Source of the DNA: Paratissierella segnis
Lineage (GTDB): Bacteria; Bacillota; Clostridia; Tissierellales; Tissierellaceae
Direction: 5' to 3'
Assembly: GCF_014385195.1 (NCBI RefSeq)
Contig: NZ_JACRTG010000003.1
Coordinates: 59,553-123,552, forward strand
DNA: 64,000 nucleotides
The notes beneath the pieces were generated by a model. It was given only the letters and a program-made list of their open reading frames with translations. It made no database searches and was not told where the DNA came from. Made by a program: the position numbers and the translations under genes. Each line of letters opens with the position of its first letter. The first letter of the stretch is position 1. This document shows, one piece after another, positions 8,753 to 16,679 of the stretch.

Positions 8753-9226
8753 TCAGTAAGTCCTATTTATAGAGGGGAAAGTATCCTCAATGTAGGACTT
8801 TTGCATATCCGGGCATTTAATCTTTTCATATTGGGATATTTTCTTGAACTTTAAAGGATTATCCCTTTCTATTCTTAAGAGTATTGCTTTCTGGTAAAGC
8901 TCTTCATTATTTTTTGCCAAATAAATATAATCCGCTTTAGGGACTTTATGACCTGACATAATTCTCCTTGCGATGATAATGCAATTTAACTGTATTTGGG
9001 AAGAATCTCTCATTTCTTTTATTTCCTTATCAGCTTTTTTCAATTGAGTTCTCAAATTGTCTAACTCCTTATTAGCCTCACGCTGATATTTTTCAATAGG
9101 GTCATCTTTTTGCTGTAGGGAGTTATTTTTTTCTTTTTGAGAGGATAAAGCAGAAGATGCATTGGATAAATCTTTTACCGTGGTGATAAAATTATATTTA
9201 TAAGGATTAAAACCTCCTATACGCAT
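8753..9226 (-). CDS. Conserved hypothetical coiled-coil protein
   Basis: A 157-residue soluble protein with no signal peptide. It starts MRIGGFNPY and has a charged coiled-coil-like stretch at about residues 40-80 rich in K, E, Q and L. A more conserved-looking block follows (RRIMSGHKVPKADYIYLAKN at about 87-106, then ELYQKAILLRI). Similar small proteins occur in Bacilli and Clostridia without a known function. It converges on the nitroreductase with only 13 bp between stop codons. An AGGAGGT-type site precedes the ATG. I do not recognise a function. Confidence 0.75.
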   Translation of the reverse strand: MRIGGFNPYKYNFITTVKDLSNASSALSSQKEKNNSLQQKDDPIEKYQREANKELDNLRTQLKKADKEIKEMRDSSQIQLNCIIIARRIMSGHKVPKADYIYLAKNNEELYQKAILLRIERDNPLKFKKISQYEKIKCPDMQKSYIEDTFPSINRTY

Positions 9227-9374
9227 ACCGATACCTCCATAATTTTCACAAGCCTCCTTAATATATTCGGTTGAAATACATAAAAGTTTAGTGGGTTTGT
9301 TTCATTAATATGTTACAATACAGAAAAGGAGAAAAATAAAGTGGGATAAAATGGAAGAGTATAATGTTGTATGA

Positions 9375-9719
9375 ATGTGCACCCGTGGCTGTATTGGAGG
9401 TGTTATTATTAAAAAGATTGTTGGATTTTTTAGAACTACTTTAGTTATTTTATCATGTTTTTTGCTTGGGTTTAGCATATATGCTTGGGTCTTTGAATTA
9501 AGAATAAATGATTCTGAGTGGTTACCAATAATGCTTTCAAGTATTTTTAATTTATTTCTATTATTTATTTACTGTTTACTAGGGATAGAATTTATTAAAC
9601 CCTCAAATATGCAAGAAAATAAAGTTATAAAAGTTTTAGCTAAAATAGGATTTGGAGGGAATATAATTTTATTTATATGTTGTATATTAATTTTTATTGG
9701 ATTTGGTATTATACCTTAA
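9375..9719 (+). CDS. Small membrane protein, start codon uncertain
   Basis: The reading frame from ATG 9375 gives 114 residues with three hydrophobic segments (roughly residues 16-38, 48-70 and 88-112). No ribosome site lies in front of that ATG. A near-perfect GGAGGTG (9396-9402) lies inside the frame and points to codons 9405 or 9408, both ATT, a rare start known from infC. Translation may therefore begin there and give about 103 residues. The function is unknown. The gene sits just before a repeat and a transposase remnant. Confidence 0.55.
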   Translation: MCTRGCIGGVIIKKIVGFFRTTLVILSCFLLGFSIYAWVFELRINDSEWLPIMLSSIFNLFLLFIYCLLGIEFIKPSNMQENKVIKVLAKIGFGGNIILFICCILIFIGFGIIP

Positions 9720-9720
9720 T

Positions 9721-9820
9721 CACAATTCACAATTACAATTGCTAAGGCCTAGCTTTTTAGGGCTTTTGATTGCAATTTAAGGTTGATCCCCTATTGTGCA
9801 TTTTGCATTGTGAATTTCCC
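9721..9820. repeat. Structured dispersed repeat, copy A (REP/MITE-like, next to RAYT remnant)
   Basis: About 95 bp bounded by inverted AATTCACAAT (9724-9733) and ATTGTGAATT (9807-9816). The interior contains CTAGCTTTT and a weak hairpin (9772-9785) that corresponds to a perfect hairpin in copy B at 16478-16603. The two copies share most interior positions and both end GCATTGTGAAT. The position immediately before a transposase remnant suggests a non-autonomous element mobilised by that family. Confidence 0.75.
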
Positions 9821-9856
9821 ATACTTCATATTTAACGTCATCATTGGTAGAATTAT

Positions 9857-10192
9857 ATGCGTTTTAAAAAAATTATTGGTTGGTGTATATATGGATTACC
9901 AGAACGAAAAAGTATTAGACTTAAGGATTATGATTATTCACAGGCAGGATACTATTTTATTACTATTTGCACACAAGATAGATTAGGAATATTCGGAGAA
10001 ATCGTAGTGGCAGACGACCGACCCTGTCTGCCCACAAGCGGAAATGAAATTAAATGGTGTTGGTGAAATAGTATATAAATGCTGGAATAAAATAAATGAT
10101 ATTTATGATAATGTAAGAGTAGATGCTTTATCTGTCAATATATAGATAATAATCCATTGAAATGGACTGAAGACAAATATTATATTGGATGA
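9857..10192 (+). pseudogene. Broken REP-associated tyrosine transposase (RAYT, IS200/IS605-like)
   Basis: The N-terminal RKSIRLKDYDYSQAGYYFIT with ICTQDR and LFGEIV-like continuation (here IFGEIV) is the classic start of a Y1 (RAYT) transposase. The frame then shifts: the continuation MKLNGVGEIVYKCWNKINDI lies in another frame from 10045 to a TAG at 10142-10144. The C-terminal signature NNPLKWTEDKYY is found at 10148-10183. The central region with the HUH histidines and catalytic tyrosine is deleted, so the protein cannot be active. Confidence 0.85.
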
Positions 10193-10284
10193 GAATAATT
10201 TCCAACGTTACGACATGGGAACAGCTTAGGTTTAATAATTGTCCAAGCATAAAATATGAAAAGTAAAATATAGAGAGGTTTATT

Positions 10285-11229
10285 ATGTGTACAGGTATAA
10301 AAATAAATTATGAAGATGGCTGCGTAATGGGAAGAACAATGGATTATGAAGTTCCATTAAATTATAATGTGCTTTATTTACCTAAAAACTACAATTTTTG
10401 TAATGATTTAATGGGGAACCCATTGTATTCAAAATATAAAACAATAGGAATGTGCTTTGAAAATAGAGATCCATTGAAAGACGGTGTAAATGAACATGGA
10501 CTTATAGGGATTACCAATGATTTTTTTGGGTTCAATCTTTATAGTAAAGAAGTTAAATCGGAAAAAACGAATATTTCCAGCCTATTTTACTTGACCTATG
10601 CCCTTGCAAATTATAAAACTGTAGAGGAATTAGTTGAAGATTTGCCAAATATTCATATATCTATTAAGAATCATAAAGGGGACAATGTACTATCTCCGGA
10701 TTTTCATTTTATGTTTGCTGATTCTACTAAAAGATGCGTTGTTATTGAACCTAAAAGAACGAAACTAATTTGTTATGAAAATCCATATGATGTAATGACC
10801 AATTCACCAAGTTTTGAATCTCATGTTAAAAGATTGAATCAACTATTAGATTTAGAGAATTTTAATGAGTTTAATGCTGCTAAAAACCTGCCGGGAGGCT
10901 ATGATCCTATTTCCAGATTTATTAAATCCTTCTATCTAACTAAGATGAATGTTAAGTCAAATAGTTCTAAGGAAGCACTTTCTAATTCATTTAACATATT
11001 GGCTGCAATGACTTTGCCAAATGGATTTATTAGAAACAAAAAATATAATCATACTACTTTTACTAGATATATTTCTTCTTATGATTCAAAAGACAAACTA
11101 TTAACTGTAAAATCAAGTACCAATCCAAATGTTTATCAATTAGGGTTTGAAGATATTGAAGATAGGGATAATAGACAAGCATTTTTTCTAGATTTAAATT
11201 TTGTTGCAAATAAGTTAAGGATAAATTAA
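10285..11229 (+). CDS. Linear amide C-N hydrolase, choloylglycine hydrolase family (Ntn hydrolase)
   Basis: The 314-residue protein begins MCTGIKI, so removal of Met exposes the catalytic Cys2 of this family. Arg17 and Asp20 (MGRTMDYEV) match the conserved active-site pair, with further conserved asparagines in NEHGLIGIT and DVMTNSPSF and an arginine in HTTFTRYIS. The family includes bile-salt hydrolases, penicillin V acylases and N-acyl-homoserine-lactone acylases; the sequence does not decide between them. It is single-copy here, but a 3' remnant of a relative lies at 12919-13026. There is no signal peptide, so it is probably cytoplasmic. Confidence 0.9.
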   Translation: MCTGIKINYEDGCVMGRTMDYEVPLNYNVLYLPKNYNFCNDLMGNPLYSKYKTIGMCFENRDPLKDGVNEHGLIGITNDFFGFNLYSKEVKSEKTNISSLFYLTYALANYKTVEELVEDLPNIHISIKNHKGDNVLSPDFHFMFADSTKRCVVIEPKRTKLICYENPYDVMTNSPSFESHVKRLNQLLDLENFNEFNAAKNLPGGYDPISRFIKSFYLTKMNVKSNSSKEALSNSFNILAAMTLPNGFIRNKKYNHTTFTRYISSYDSKDKLLTVKSSTNPNVYQLGFEDIEDRDNRQAFFLDLNFVANKLRIN

Positions 11230-11347
11230 GTTATTAGTGACTATGTTTTATAGGGAAGTGCTTTTCTCCTAAATATTATAGTGAATTTCATAAAAAATAT
11301 GATACTATATGGGTTAATAAAAATGAACAAACTAAAGGTGAAATATT

Positions 11348-12220
11348 ATGCATGAGGTTGAAGTTAAGGGAATTTTGTCTGCTAAAAATGGAATGAATCT
11401 ATATAGGGGCTGTACCCATGGATGTATATATTGTGATTCTCGAAGTAAGTGTTATCAGATAAATCATGCCTTTGAGGACATAGAAGTAAAGAAAAATGCG
11501 ATAGAATTATTGGAGAAAGCTTTACGAAGTAAACGAAAGAAATGTATGATAGGTACCGGCTCCATGTGTGATCCTTATATCCATTTAGAAGAGAAAATAG
11601 AGCATACAAGGAAGTGTATGGAGCTTATTTATAGATATGGATTTGGGTTGACTATATTGACTAAGTCTTCAAGGATTTTAAGAGATTTAGATTTATTGAA
11701 GGCTATCAATTATAAGACTAAGTGTGTTGTTCAAATGACGCTTACTACTTATGATGAGGACTTGTGTAGGATTATTGAGCCAAATGTGAGCACTACCAAA
11801 GAACGTTTTGAAACCTTGAAGATAATGCACGAAAATGGCATTCCAACAGTGGTATGGCTTGACCCTATTCTCCCATTTATCAATGACACTGAGGAAAATT
11901 TGCGAGGAATCCTTAGCTACTGCATAGAAGCAAAAGTATATGGAATTATCTGCTTTGGGATGGGTCTTACACTAAGGGAAGGGAATCGAGAATATTATTA
12001 TGAAAAGCTGGATGAACATTTTCCGGGATTAAAAAACAGATATATACAAAGATATGGCAATTCCTATGTAGTAACAAGTGATAACAATAGAAAGTTAATG
12101 AAGATATTTAATGAAGTCTGTGATAAAAATCAGATTGTATGTGATAGTGAAAAGGTATTTTCATATTTGCAAGAATTTAATGATAATGATGAAGTTAGAC
12201 AAATAAGCCTATTTGATTAG
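11348..12220 (+). CDS. Radical SAM protein, SPL/Rv2578c-like
   Basis: The 290-residue protein has the radical-SAM 4Fe-4S motif C22-xxx-C26-xx-C29 in YRGCTHGCIYCD, and the arrangement GMNLYRGC is typical of spore-photoproduct-lyase-related radical SAM proteins of unknown reaction. GTGSMCDPY and the LTILTKSSRILRD strand fit the SAM-binding partial barrel. The C-terminus ends in RQISLFD. The next gene follows after 10 bp with its own AGGAGGG site, so the pair is probably one transcript. Confidence 0.88.
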   Translation: MHEVEVKGILSAKNGMNLYRGCTHGCIYCDSRSKCYQINHAFEDIEVKKNAIELLEKALRSKRKKCMIGTGSMCDPYIHLEEKIEHTRKCMELIYRYGFGLTILTKSSRILRDLDLLKAINYKTKCVVQMTLTTYDEDLCRIIEPNVSTTKERFETLKIMHENGIPTVVWLDPILPFINDTEENLRGILSYCIEAKVYGIICFGMGLTLREGNREYYYEKLDEHFPGLKNRYIQRYGNSYVVTSDNNRKLMKIFNEVCDKNQIVCDSEKVFSYLQEFNDNDEVRQISLFD

Positions 12221-12230
12221 GAGGGTTCAT

Positions 12231-12473
12231 ATGAGCAAAAAGTCTGGAATTAAAATTGAAAAGGGAAAAAGGGAAGATATGATTCATTCAATAAAAGGGT
12301 TTTTTCTTGATGAAAGAGATGAAGATTTAGGGGACTTGGCTTCAAGTTTAATTTTAGATTTTATTATAGACGAGCTGGCACCGGAGTTTTACAATCAAGG
12401 AGTTGAGGATTCATATAAATATATGAATGATAAACTTGAGGATTTATTGGGAATAAAGAAATATAGGAAATAG
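12231..12473 (+). CDS. DUF2164 family small protein
   Basis: The 80-residue protein has the DUF2164 pattern: KREDMIHSIKGFFLDERDED, then LGDLASSLILDFIIDELAP and FYNQGVEDSYKYM. It is acidic, helical and soluble, with no membrane segment. I use the ATG at 12231 because AGGAGGG (12219-12225) lies six bases ahead; an upstream in-frame ATG overlaps the previous gene without a site. The function of the family is unknown. Confidence 0.88.
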   Translation: MSKKSGIKIEKGKREDMIHSIKGFFLDERDEDLGDLASSLILDFIIDELAPEFYNQGVEDSYKYMNDKLEDLLGIKKYRK

Positions 12474-12559
12474 GTATCTATATCTGCATTGAATGGGGAT
12501 GAAGTTGAACACAGGCAGATAAATGTATAGTAATTTAATAGGGCAAGGAGAGATTAGTT

Positions 12560-12916
12560 ATGGGATTAACATCATATATTGCTATAGGGATAGCTTTTGT
12601 TGTCTTAACTATGGTATTACTTATGTTCAAAGCAGATAAAAAAGATATAAAGAGAAAACCTCATTTATTATCGTGGTTAGCATTATGTTTAATTATACTA
12701 AATTGGGTTCTTTATTTATTTGGATTTTATGCAATGCTGCCTCAAAAGATTGGAAATCAAATATTTATTCCTATTTGGTTTTTAGTGTGTATTATTAGTT
12801 TTATAGCTGCTGTTAAAGAGTTTAGAAACAACCGTATTTTTGCTATAGTAAGCGGTGGATTATCGGTTCTTAGTTCTATTTTTGGAGTTCTTATATTGAT
12901 AATAGGGAGTATGTAA
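12560..12916 (+). CDS. Small four-helix membrane protein of unknown function
   Basis: The 118-residue protein is almost entirely hydrophobic, with four likely membrane helices (about 3-24, 35-56, 70-88 and 95-116) separated by short basic loops (KADKKDIKRK at about 26-35). An AAGGAGAG ribosome site precedes the ATG. I recognise no family. It lies between DUF2164 and an amide-hydrolase remnant in the accessory zone. Confidence 0.65.
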   Translation: MGLTSYIAIGIAFVVLTMVLLMFKADKKDIKRKPHLLSWLALCLIILNWVLYLFGFYAMLPQKIGNQIFIPIWFLVCIISFIAAVKEFRNNRIFAIVSGGLSVLSSIFGVLILIIGSM

Positions 12917-12918
12917 CT

Positions 12919-13026
12919 ATGATAAATCCTTTGAAATGGTAAGATAGGGAACAAACATTTTTCATAGATTTAAATTTTGCTGTGGGAAAATTGGAATTTA
13001 GAAACTGGAAGTTCAGGATTTTATGA
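12919..13026 (+). pseudogene. 3' remnant of a second choloylglycine-hydrolase-like gene
   Basis: After a short NPLKW segment and an in-frame TAA (12940-12942), the frame reads DREQTFFIDLNFAVGKLEF. This matches the C-terminus of the intact gene at 10285-11229 (DRDNRQAFFLDLNFVANKL), and the DNA is also similar (GATTTAAATTTTG shared). The rest of the gene is missing. It is either a decayed tandem paralogue or the scar of a local rearrangement. Confidence 0.65.
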
Positions 13027-13068
13027 TACAATAGAAATTATAAATATATTAATCTAAATGGTGATAAA

Positions 13069-13578
13069 ATGGATATAAGAAAAGAATTAGAAAATAAAAT
13101 ATATGAAATGGAACAAGTGGCTAAATTATTTAATGTCGAACCTTTTGATATTTACTTTTTAGGTGGGTCTGCTTGTGTTTTAGGGGGATATACAGAAAGA
13201 GCAACTAGAGATTTTGATTTTGTGGATATAGAGTACTCATCACACTTGGGAAAGGTGTTTGTTCAGTTAAGAGATTTTGATATGTTAGAATATGAAAGTA
13301 CAATATTATCACCGAGATATAAGGAGAGGGCAATAAAGTTAGATAAATTTGAATATCTAAATATTTATATATTATCCGTTGAGGATATTATTGTAAGTAA
13401 AATTATTAGATTAGGGCAAAAGGACATACAGGACATAGATGAATTAATAAAAATTGCTGATATTGAGAAGATTGAGATTATAATAAAAGAGGTATTAGAC
13501 AGACGAGATTTATATGATTCAAAAAAATCGGAATTCCTTAGGAAATTGCCTTTATTTAGGGAGAGATACCATGTATAG
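13069..13578 (+). CDS. DUF6036-like nucleotidyltransferase-fold protein
   Basis: The 169-residue protein carries the start of a nucleotidyltransferase fold: FLGGSACVLGG (residues 30-40) followed by RATRDFDFVDI with a D48-x-D50 metal pair. The later SVEDIIVSKIIRLGQKDIQD is the helix seen in DUF6036 and AbiEii-like proteins. A downstream gene overlaps it by 8 bp. Proteins of this fold act as toxins, tRNA- or antibiotic-modifying enzymes, or antitoxins; which applies here is not visible. Confidence 0.72.
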   Translation: MDIRKELENKIYEMEQVAKLFNVEPFDIYFLGGSACVLGGYTERATRDFDFVDIEYSSHLGKVFVQLRDFDMLEYESTILSPRYKERAIKLDKFEYLNIYILSVEDIIVSKIIRLGQKDIQDIDELIKIADIEKIEIIIKEVLDRRDLYDSKKSEFLRKLPLFRERYHV

Positions 13579-13915
13579 AATTGTATGTGAAAGCTATGAG
13601 AATTATATAAATGATTTCATACCGAACGATACTGACAACTATAGATTTAAAATCATGAAACCGTTTAGACTGATAACAGACATGACTATTTATAATGAAG
13701 AGAAGAATCTAAATACTGAAGATTATAAAAAGCTTGAGGATTTCATTTATCTTTCTAAGAAAGAAATTAATAGCTATCCAAATATTAAATCGCTGTTATG
13801 GAGCTTAGAGTCTAGAGGAATTTACGGTAAAAGTTTTGGTGTTCTTTCAGTAGAGGATTTCACTGAAATGATGAAAATAATTAATATGTTTCTAAAATTA
13901 AGTTATTGGAGCTAA
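13571..13915 (+). CDS. Unknown 114-residue partner of the nucleotidyltransferase-like gene
   Basis: I place the start at ATG 13571, eight bases before the end of the upstream gene and preceded by GGGAGAG; a longer in-frame version has no good ribosome site. The protein is soluble and acidic (YENYINDFIPNDTDNYRF) with a mixed helical C-terminal half ending in LKLSYWS. I do not recognise the family. The tight overlap means co-translation and a functional pair, as in two-gene toxin-antitoxin systems. A terminator follows at 13971. Confidence 0.65.
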   Translation: MYRIVCESYENYINDFIPNDTDNYRFKIMKPFRLITDMTIYNEEKNLNTEDYKKLEDFIYLSKKEINSYPNIKSLLWSLESRGIYGKSFGVLSVEDFTEMMKIINMFLKLSYWS

Positions 13916-13970
13916 GCTAATGTAATTATCTATAAGAATAGAATTAATGAAATTTAGAATATTTATATTT

Positions 13971-14003
13971 AAGACCTTAAAAATAGGTCTTATTATTTTT
14001 TTA
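13971..14003 (+). terminator. Terminator after the nucleotidyltransferase pair
   Basis: AAGACCT (13971-13977) and AGGTCTT (13985-13991) form a perfect 7-bp stem with a 7-base loop followed by ATTATTTTTTTA. Confidence 0.85.
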
Positions 14004-14058
14004 TTGGAAATTTTTATACAGAAAAAGGGATAGTAGATAAATATGTCGAATAATATAT

Positions 14059-14084
14059 AATAAGGTATAACCTTATTTTTATTT
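14059..14084 (+). terminator. Short hairpin with T-tract before the 43-residue gene (terminator or attenuator)
   Basis: AATAAGGT (14059-14066) pairs perfectly with ACCTTATT (14070-14077) around a 3-base loop and is followed by TTTATTTT. It lies 27-50 bp upstream of the small gene at 14111. It may end an upstream transcript or attenuate that gene; A-T content makes the stem weak. Confidence 0.45.
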
Positions 14085-14110
14085 TGCAGCGTAAAGGAGG
14101 AAGTATTTTT

Positions 14111-14242
14111 ATGAGATTTGAATTTTTTTATATAATTTTATATCCATTAATGATAGCTATTTTAGCAGTCATATTATATTTTGTTATTAAATTAGCAGTT
14201 AAAAATGCAATAAAGGAATTAAAGGATGAAAGATATCTTTAA
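14111..14242 (+). CDS. 43-residue single-pass membrane peptide
   Basis: ATG 14111 is preceded by AAAGGAGGAAG with good spacing, one of the best ribosome sites in the region. The peptide is one hydrophobic helix (about residues 5-31, YIILYPLMIAILAVILYFVI) followed by a charged tail (KNAIKELKDERYL), so it should sit in the membrane with the tail inside. No family is recognised. A regulatory or stress membrane peptide is possible, and a type I toxin is another option. Confidence 0.6.
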   Translation: MRFEFFYIILYPLMIAILAVILYFVIKLAVKNAIKELKDERYL

Positions 14243-14289
14243 ATTAAAGATGGAGTTTACTAATTAGAGAAGTTGATAGGAGTGATGAA

Positions 14290-15162
14290 ATGTTTGGTCA
14301 AAAATTAAATCTATTTGATGAAGCTAGGGCTGCTAAAGTCAAACTGAATTGGGTTATCTCTGTAATTATTTCTTTTCTCATGATAGTTATAGGACAATTG
14401 ATTGGTCAAATATTCCTAATTATATTTAGTAAATATATTGCTATTCAAGGAATTTTGATGATGCCATTGTTTTTAATTTTTACTTCTATATTTCCTTTAC
14501 TACTATGTTTTACATGGGTTAAGTTTGTTGAAAAGAGAAGAATTAGGACTTTGGGATTAAGCCCAGACAGATTTATATTTAAATTTCTTAGAGGATTTCT
14601 AATAGGATTTTTAATGTTTAGTTGTGTTACACTTTTAATGTATATTACAGGGACAATTGAAATCAGTTAGAGTATAAGTGTGGGTTTTAAATATATTCCT
14701 GCTATATTAACAATATTACCTGGATGGATAGTACAAAGCAGTACGGAGGAGATAATTACTAGGGGATGGTTGATGCATATTATAGGAGCGAAGCATAATC
14801 AAGCTTTGGGTTTTATTATATCATCAATATTATTTGGAGTATTGCATATTTTTAATCCTGGGGTTAGTCTTTTATCCATACTAAATATTGTTCTTGTTGG
14901 ATTTTTATTTGGCTTATATGTAATTGATACTAAGGATGTATGGGGAGCATGCGGATTACATGCTGCATGGAACTTTGCTCAAGGCAATATCTATGGTTTT
15001 AATGTTAGTGGTATTTCAAGTTCAACCGATACCTTAATAAGTTTTACTAGTAAAGGTACAGACATTTTAACAGGTGGTGCATTTGGTCCTGAAGCAAGTA
15101 TATTTACTACAATTGTCTTGCTTATTGGGATAGTAGCACTAGTTTTAAAAAGACGATTTTAA
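14290..15162 (+). pseudogene. CPBP family intramembrane metalloprotease split by an in-frame TAG
   Basis: Two open segments in the same frame (14290-14667 and 14671-15162) are interrupted by TAG at 14668-14670. Together they make about 290 residues. The first holds three membrane helices. The second holds the CPBP motifs EEIITRGWL (Glu-Glu and Arg), a histidine in ILFGVLHIF and HAAWNF, in normal order and spacing. Such Abi/CAAX-like proteases act in the membrane, often in bacteriocin immunity. Apart from the one stop the coding sequence looks intact, so the mutation is recent or the stop is read through at low level. Confidence 0.85.
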
Positions 15163-15210
15163 ATCTGAGTTGAATTTGCATAATAGTAATTAAAAAAGGA
15201 GTTTTATCTA

Positions 15211-15840
15211 ATGACTTTACTAGAAAAAGAAAATAGGCTCATAGATATAATTGAAAACAGTTTGCACCTGCAAAAAGTAGTGTCAACTTTGTATGAATTT
15301 AAAGATGAAAAATGTTACATTGGTGCAGGTGCTATATCTCAAACCTCATGGAATATATTAACTAATAGACCTGTGGATTATGGAATAGATGACATTGATA
15401 TAGTTTATTATAATTCTCAAAATATTGAAGAAAGGTATGAGAAAAGAATTGCTGAATATTTAAAATACTCATTAGGAGAATATCCACTTTGGCTTGATGT
15501 GAAGAATGAGGCAAGGGTTCATTTATGGTATAAAGAAAAATTTGGGTATGATATTGAGCCATATAAATCAATCGAAGATGCCATAGATACTTGGCCCACA
15601 ACAGCAACTTCATTAGCAATAAGGAAGATATCCGAAAAGAGTTGGGAGATTTATGCACCTTTTGGATTACAGGATATTTTTGAGATGAATGTTATTGCTA
15701 ACAATAGACAAATAACGAAAGAGATATATGCTAAGAAGGTCAAAAAATGGATTCAAAAGTGGCCTGAATTAAACGTATTTGAATGGAGTAACAAAATTAT
15801 TCCGTTTGTTGACAATAAAAAGATATATGTAGAGAAATAA
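15211..15840 (+). CDS. Nucleotidyltransferase family protein (DUF925/COG3575-like)
   Basis: The 209-residue soluble protein has CYIGAGAISQTSWNILTNRP followed by DIDIVYY, the glycine-rich helix and acidic pair of the COG3575 nucleotidyltransferase fold. WLDVKNEARVHLWY and TWPTTATSLAIR are the other signature blocks of that family. The activity is unknown. An AAAAGGAG site precedes the ATG. A NUDIX hydrolase follows 53 bp later, so nucleotide metabolism is a shared theme, but co-transcription is not proven. Confidence 0.85.
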   Translation: MTLLEKENRLIDIIENSLHLQKVVSTLYEFKDEKCYIGAGAISQTSWNILTNRPVDYGIDDIDIVYYNSQNIEERYEKRIAEYLKYSLGEYPLWLDVKNEARVHLWYKEKFGYDIEPYKSIEDAIDTWPTTATSLAIRKISEKSWEIYAPFGLQDIFEMNVIANNRQITKEIYAKKVKKWIQKWPELNVFEWSNKIIPFVDNKKIYVEK

Positions 15841-15892
15841 ATTATAAGTAAAATTCTTGATATTATAGAATCTATATTATGGAGGTTTTAAA

Positions 15893-16393
15893 ATGGAGCT
15901 ACTTACTAAACCTGCAGTAGGTGGAATAATAGAGAAAAATATTGATGGGTTAGATTACATATTGATTCAAGACAGGTTCAAGGATAATGCAAAATTGGAA
16001 TATGGACTACTAGAAATTCCTGCTGGGAAGATACGGGAATTTGAGAATATTTTCAATTGCTTGAGAAGAGAGATTAGAGAGGAAACTGGATTGGAGGTTA
16101 CATATATTAAGGGTGAAGATGAAACAGTAATTCTAGAAACCAATGGATATAAAGTGTTAAACTATACTCCATTTTCTTGTTGTCAAAATATCCAAGGAAC
16201 ATATCCAATAATGGTACAAATATTTATATGCAATGCCGATGGAGAATTATTAAATGGTACAAATGAAACGAAAAATATCAGATGGATGTCATTAATAGAA
16301 TTGAAGGAATTATTAGAAGACGATAAAAGTTTATTTTATCCAATGCACATTATTACTTTAGAAAGATACTTAAAAACGATGTTGAAATATTGA
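15893..16393 (+). CDS. NUDIX hydrolase
   Basis: This 166-residue protein has the NUDIX box at about residues 43-65: G-x5-E followed by RREIREETGLEV, with all metal-binding glutamates present. The preceding EIPAGKI is typical of ADP-ribose pyrophosphatase-like members, so cleavage of a nucleoside diphosphate linked to another group is expected. A TGGAGG site precedes the ATG. The exact substrate cannot be told. Confidence 0.9.
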   Translation: MELLTKPAVGGIIEKNIDGLDYILIQDRFKDNAKLEYGLLEIPAGKIREFENIFNCLRREIREETGLEVTYIKGEDETVILETNGYKVLNYTPFSCCQNIQGTYPIMVQIFICNADGELLNGTNETKNIRWMSLIELKELLEDDKSLFYPMHIITLERYLKTMLKY

Positions 16394-16477
16394 TATGAAT
16401 TTGAAATCGTACCACTACTTCCTTGATTCCAGATGTTAATTTAGATAAAATTAGTGAAGTATTGAATAGTGGTAGTA

Positions 16478-16603
16478 ACCTGTGAAATTCACAATTCACA
16501 GGTTACAGTTCACAATTACTAGGGTCTAGCTTTTGAGGTCTTTTAATTGCGACCCAAGGTCGCTTCTCTGATTGTGCATTGTGAATCATGAATTGTGAAT
16601 TTC
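16478..16603. repeat. Structured dispersed repeat, copy B
   Basis: About 125 bp in the 286-bp gap between the NUDIX gene and DUF4177. It begins with a palindrome (AACCTGTGAA at 16478-16487, TTCACAGGTT at 16495-16504). It contains a perfect hairpin GCGACC-CAA-GGTCGC (16549-16563) and ends with inverted TTGTGAATT words matching its left end. The interior aligns to copy A at 9721-9820, where the same hairpin keeps partial pairing through G-T pairs. Left of it, 16404-16477 holds a short stop-free stretch that could be a gene remnant but is not recognised. Confidence 0.75.
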
Positions 16604-16679
16604 TTAAGACGCATCATTTATATTAAGCATAAGCATCATATCAGTAGATTAAATATATATATAATGGGAGGTTTCTATA

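Noticed and set aside
9783..9986. 67-codon frame covering the end of repeat A and the transposase start
   Set aside because: The RAYT motifs are in another frame; this frame has no recognisable protein.
14668..14670. TAG as pyrrolysine codon in the CPBP gene
   Set aside because: No pyl genes are seen, TAG is used as a normal stop elsewhere in the window, and CPBP proteins need no such residue.
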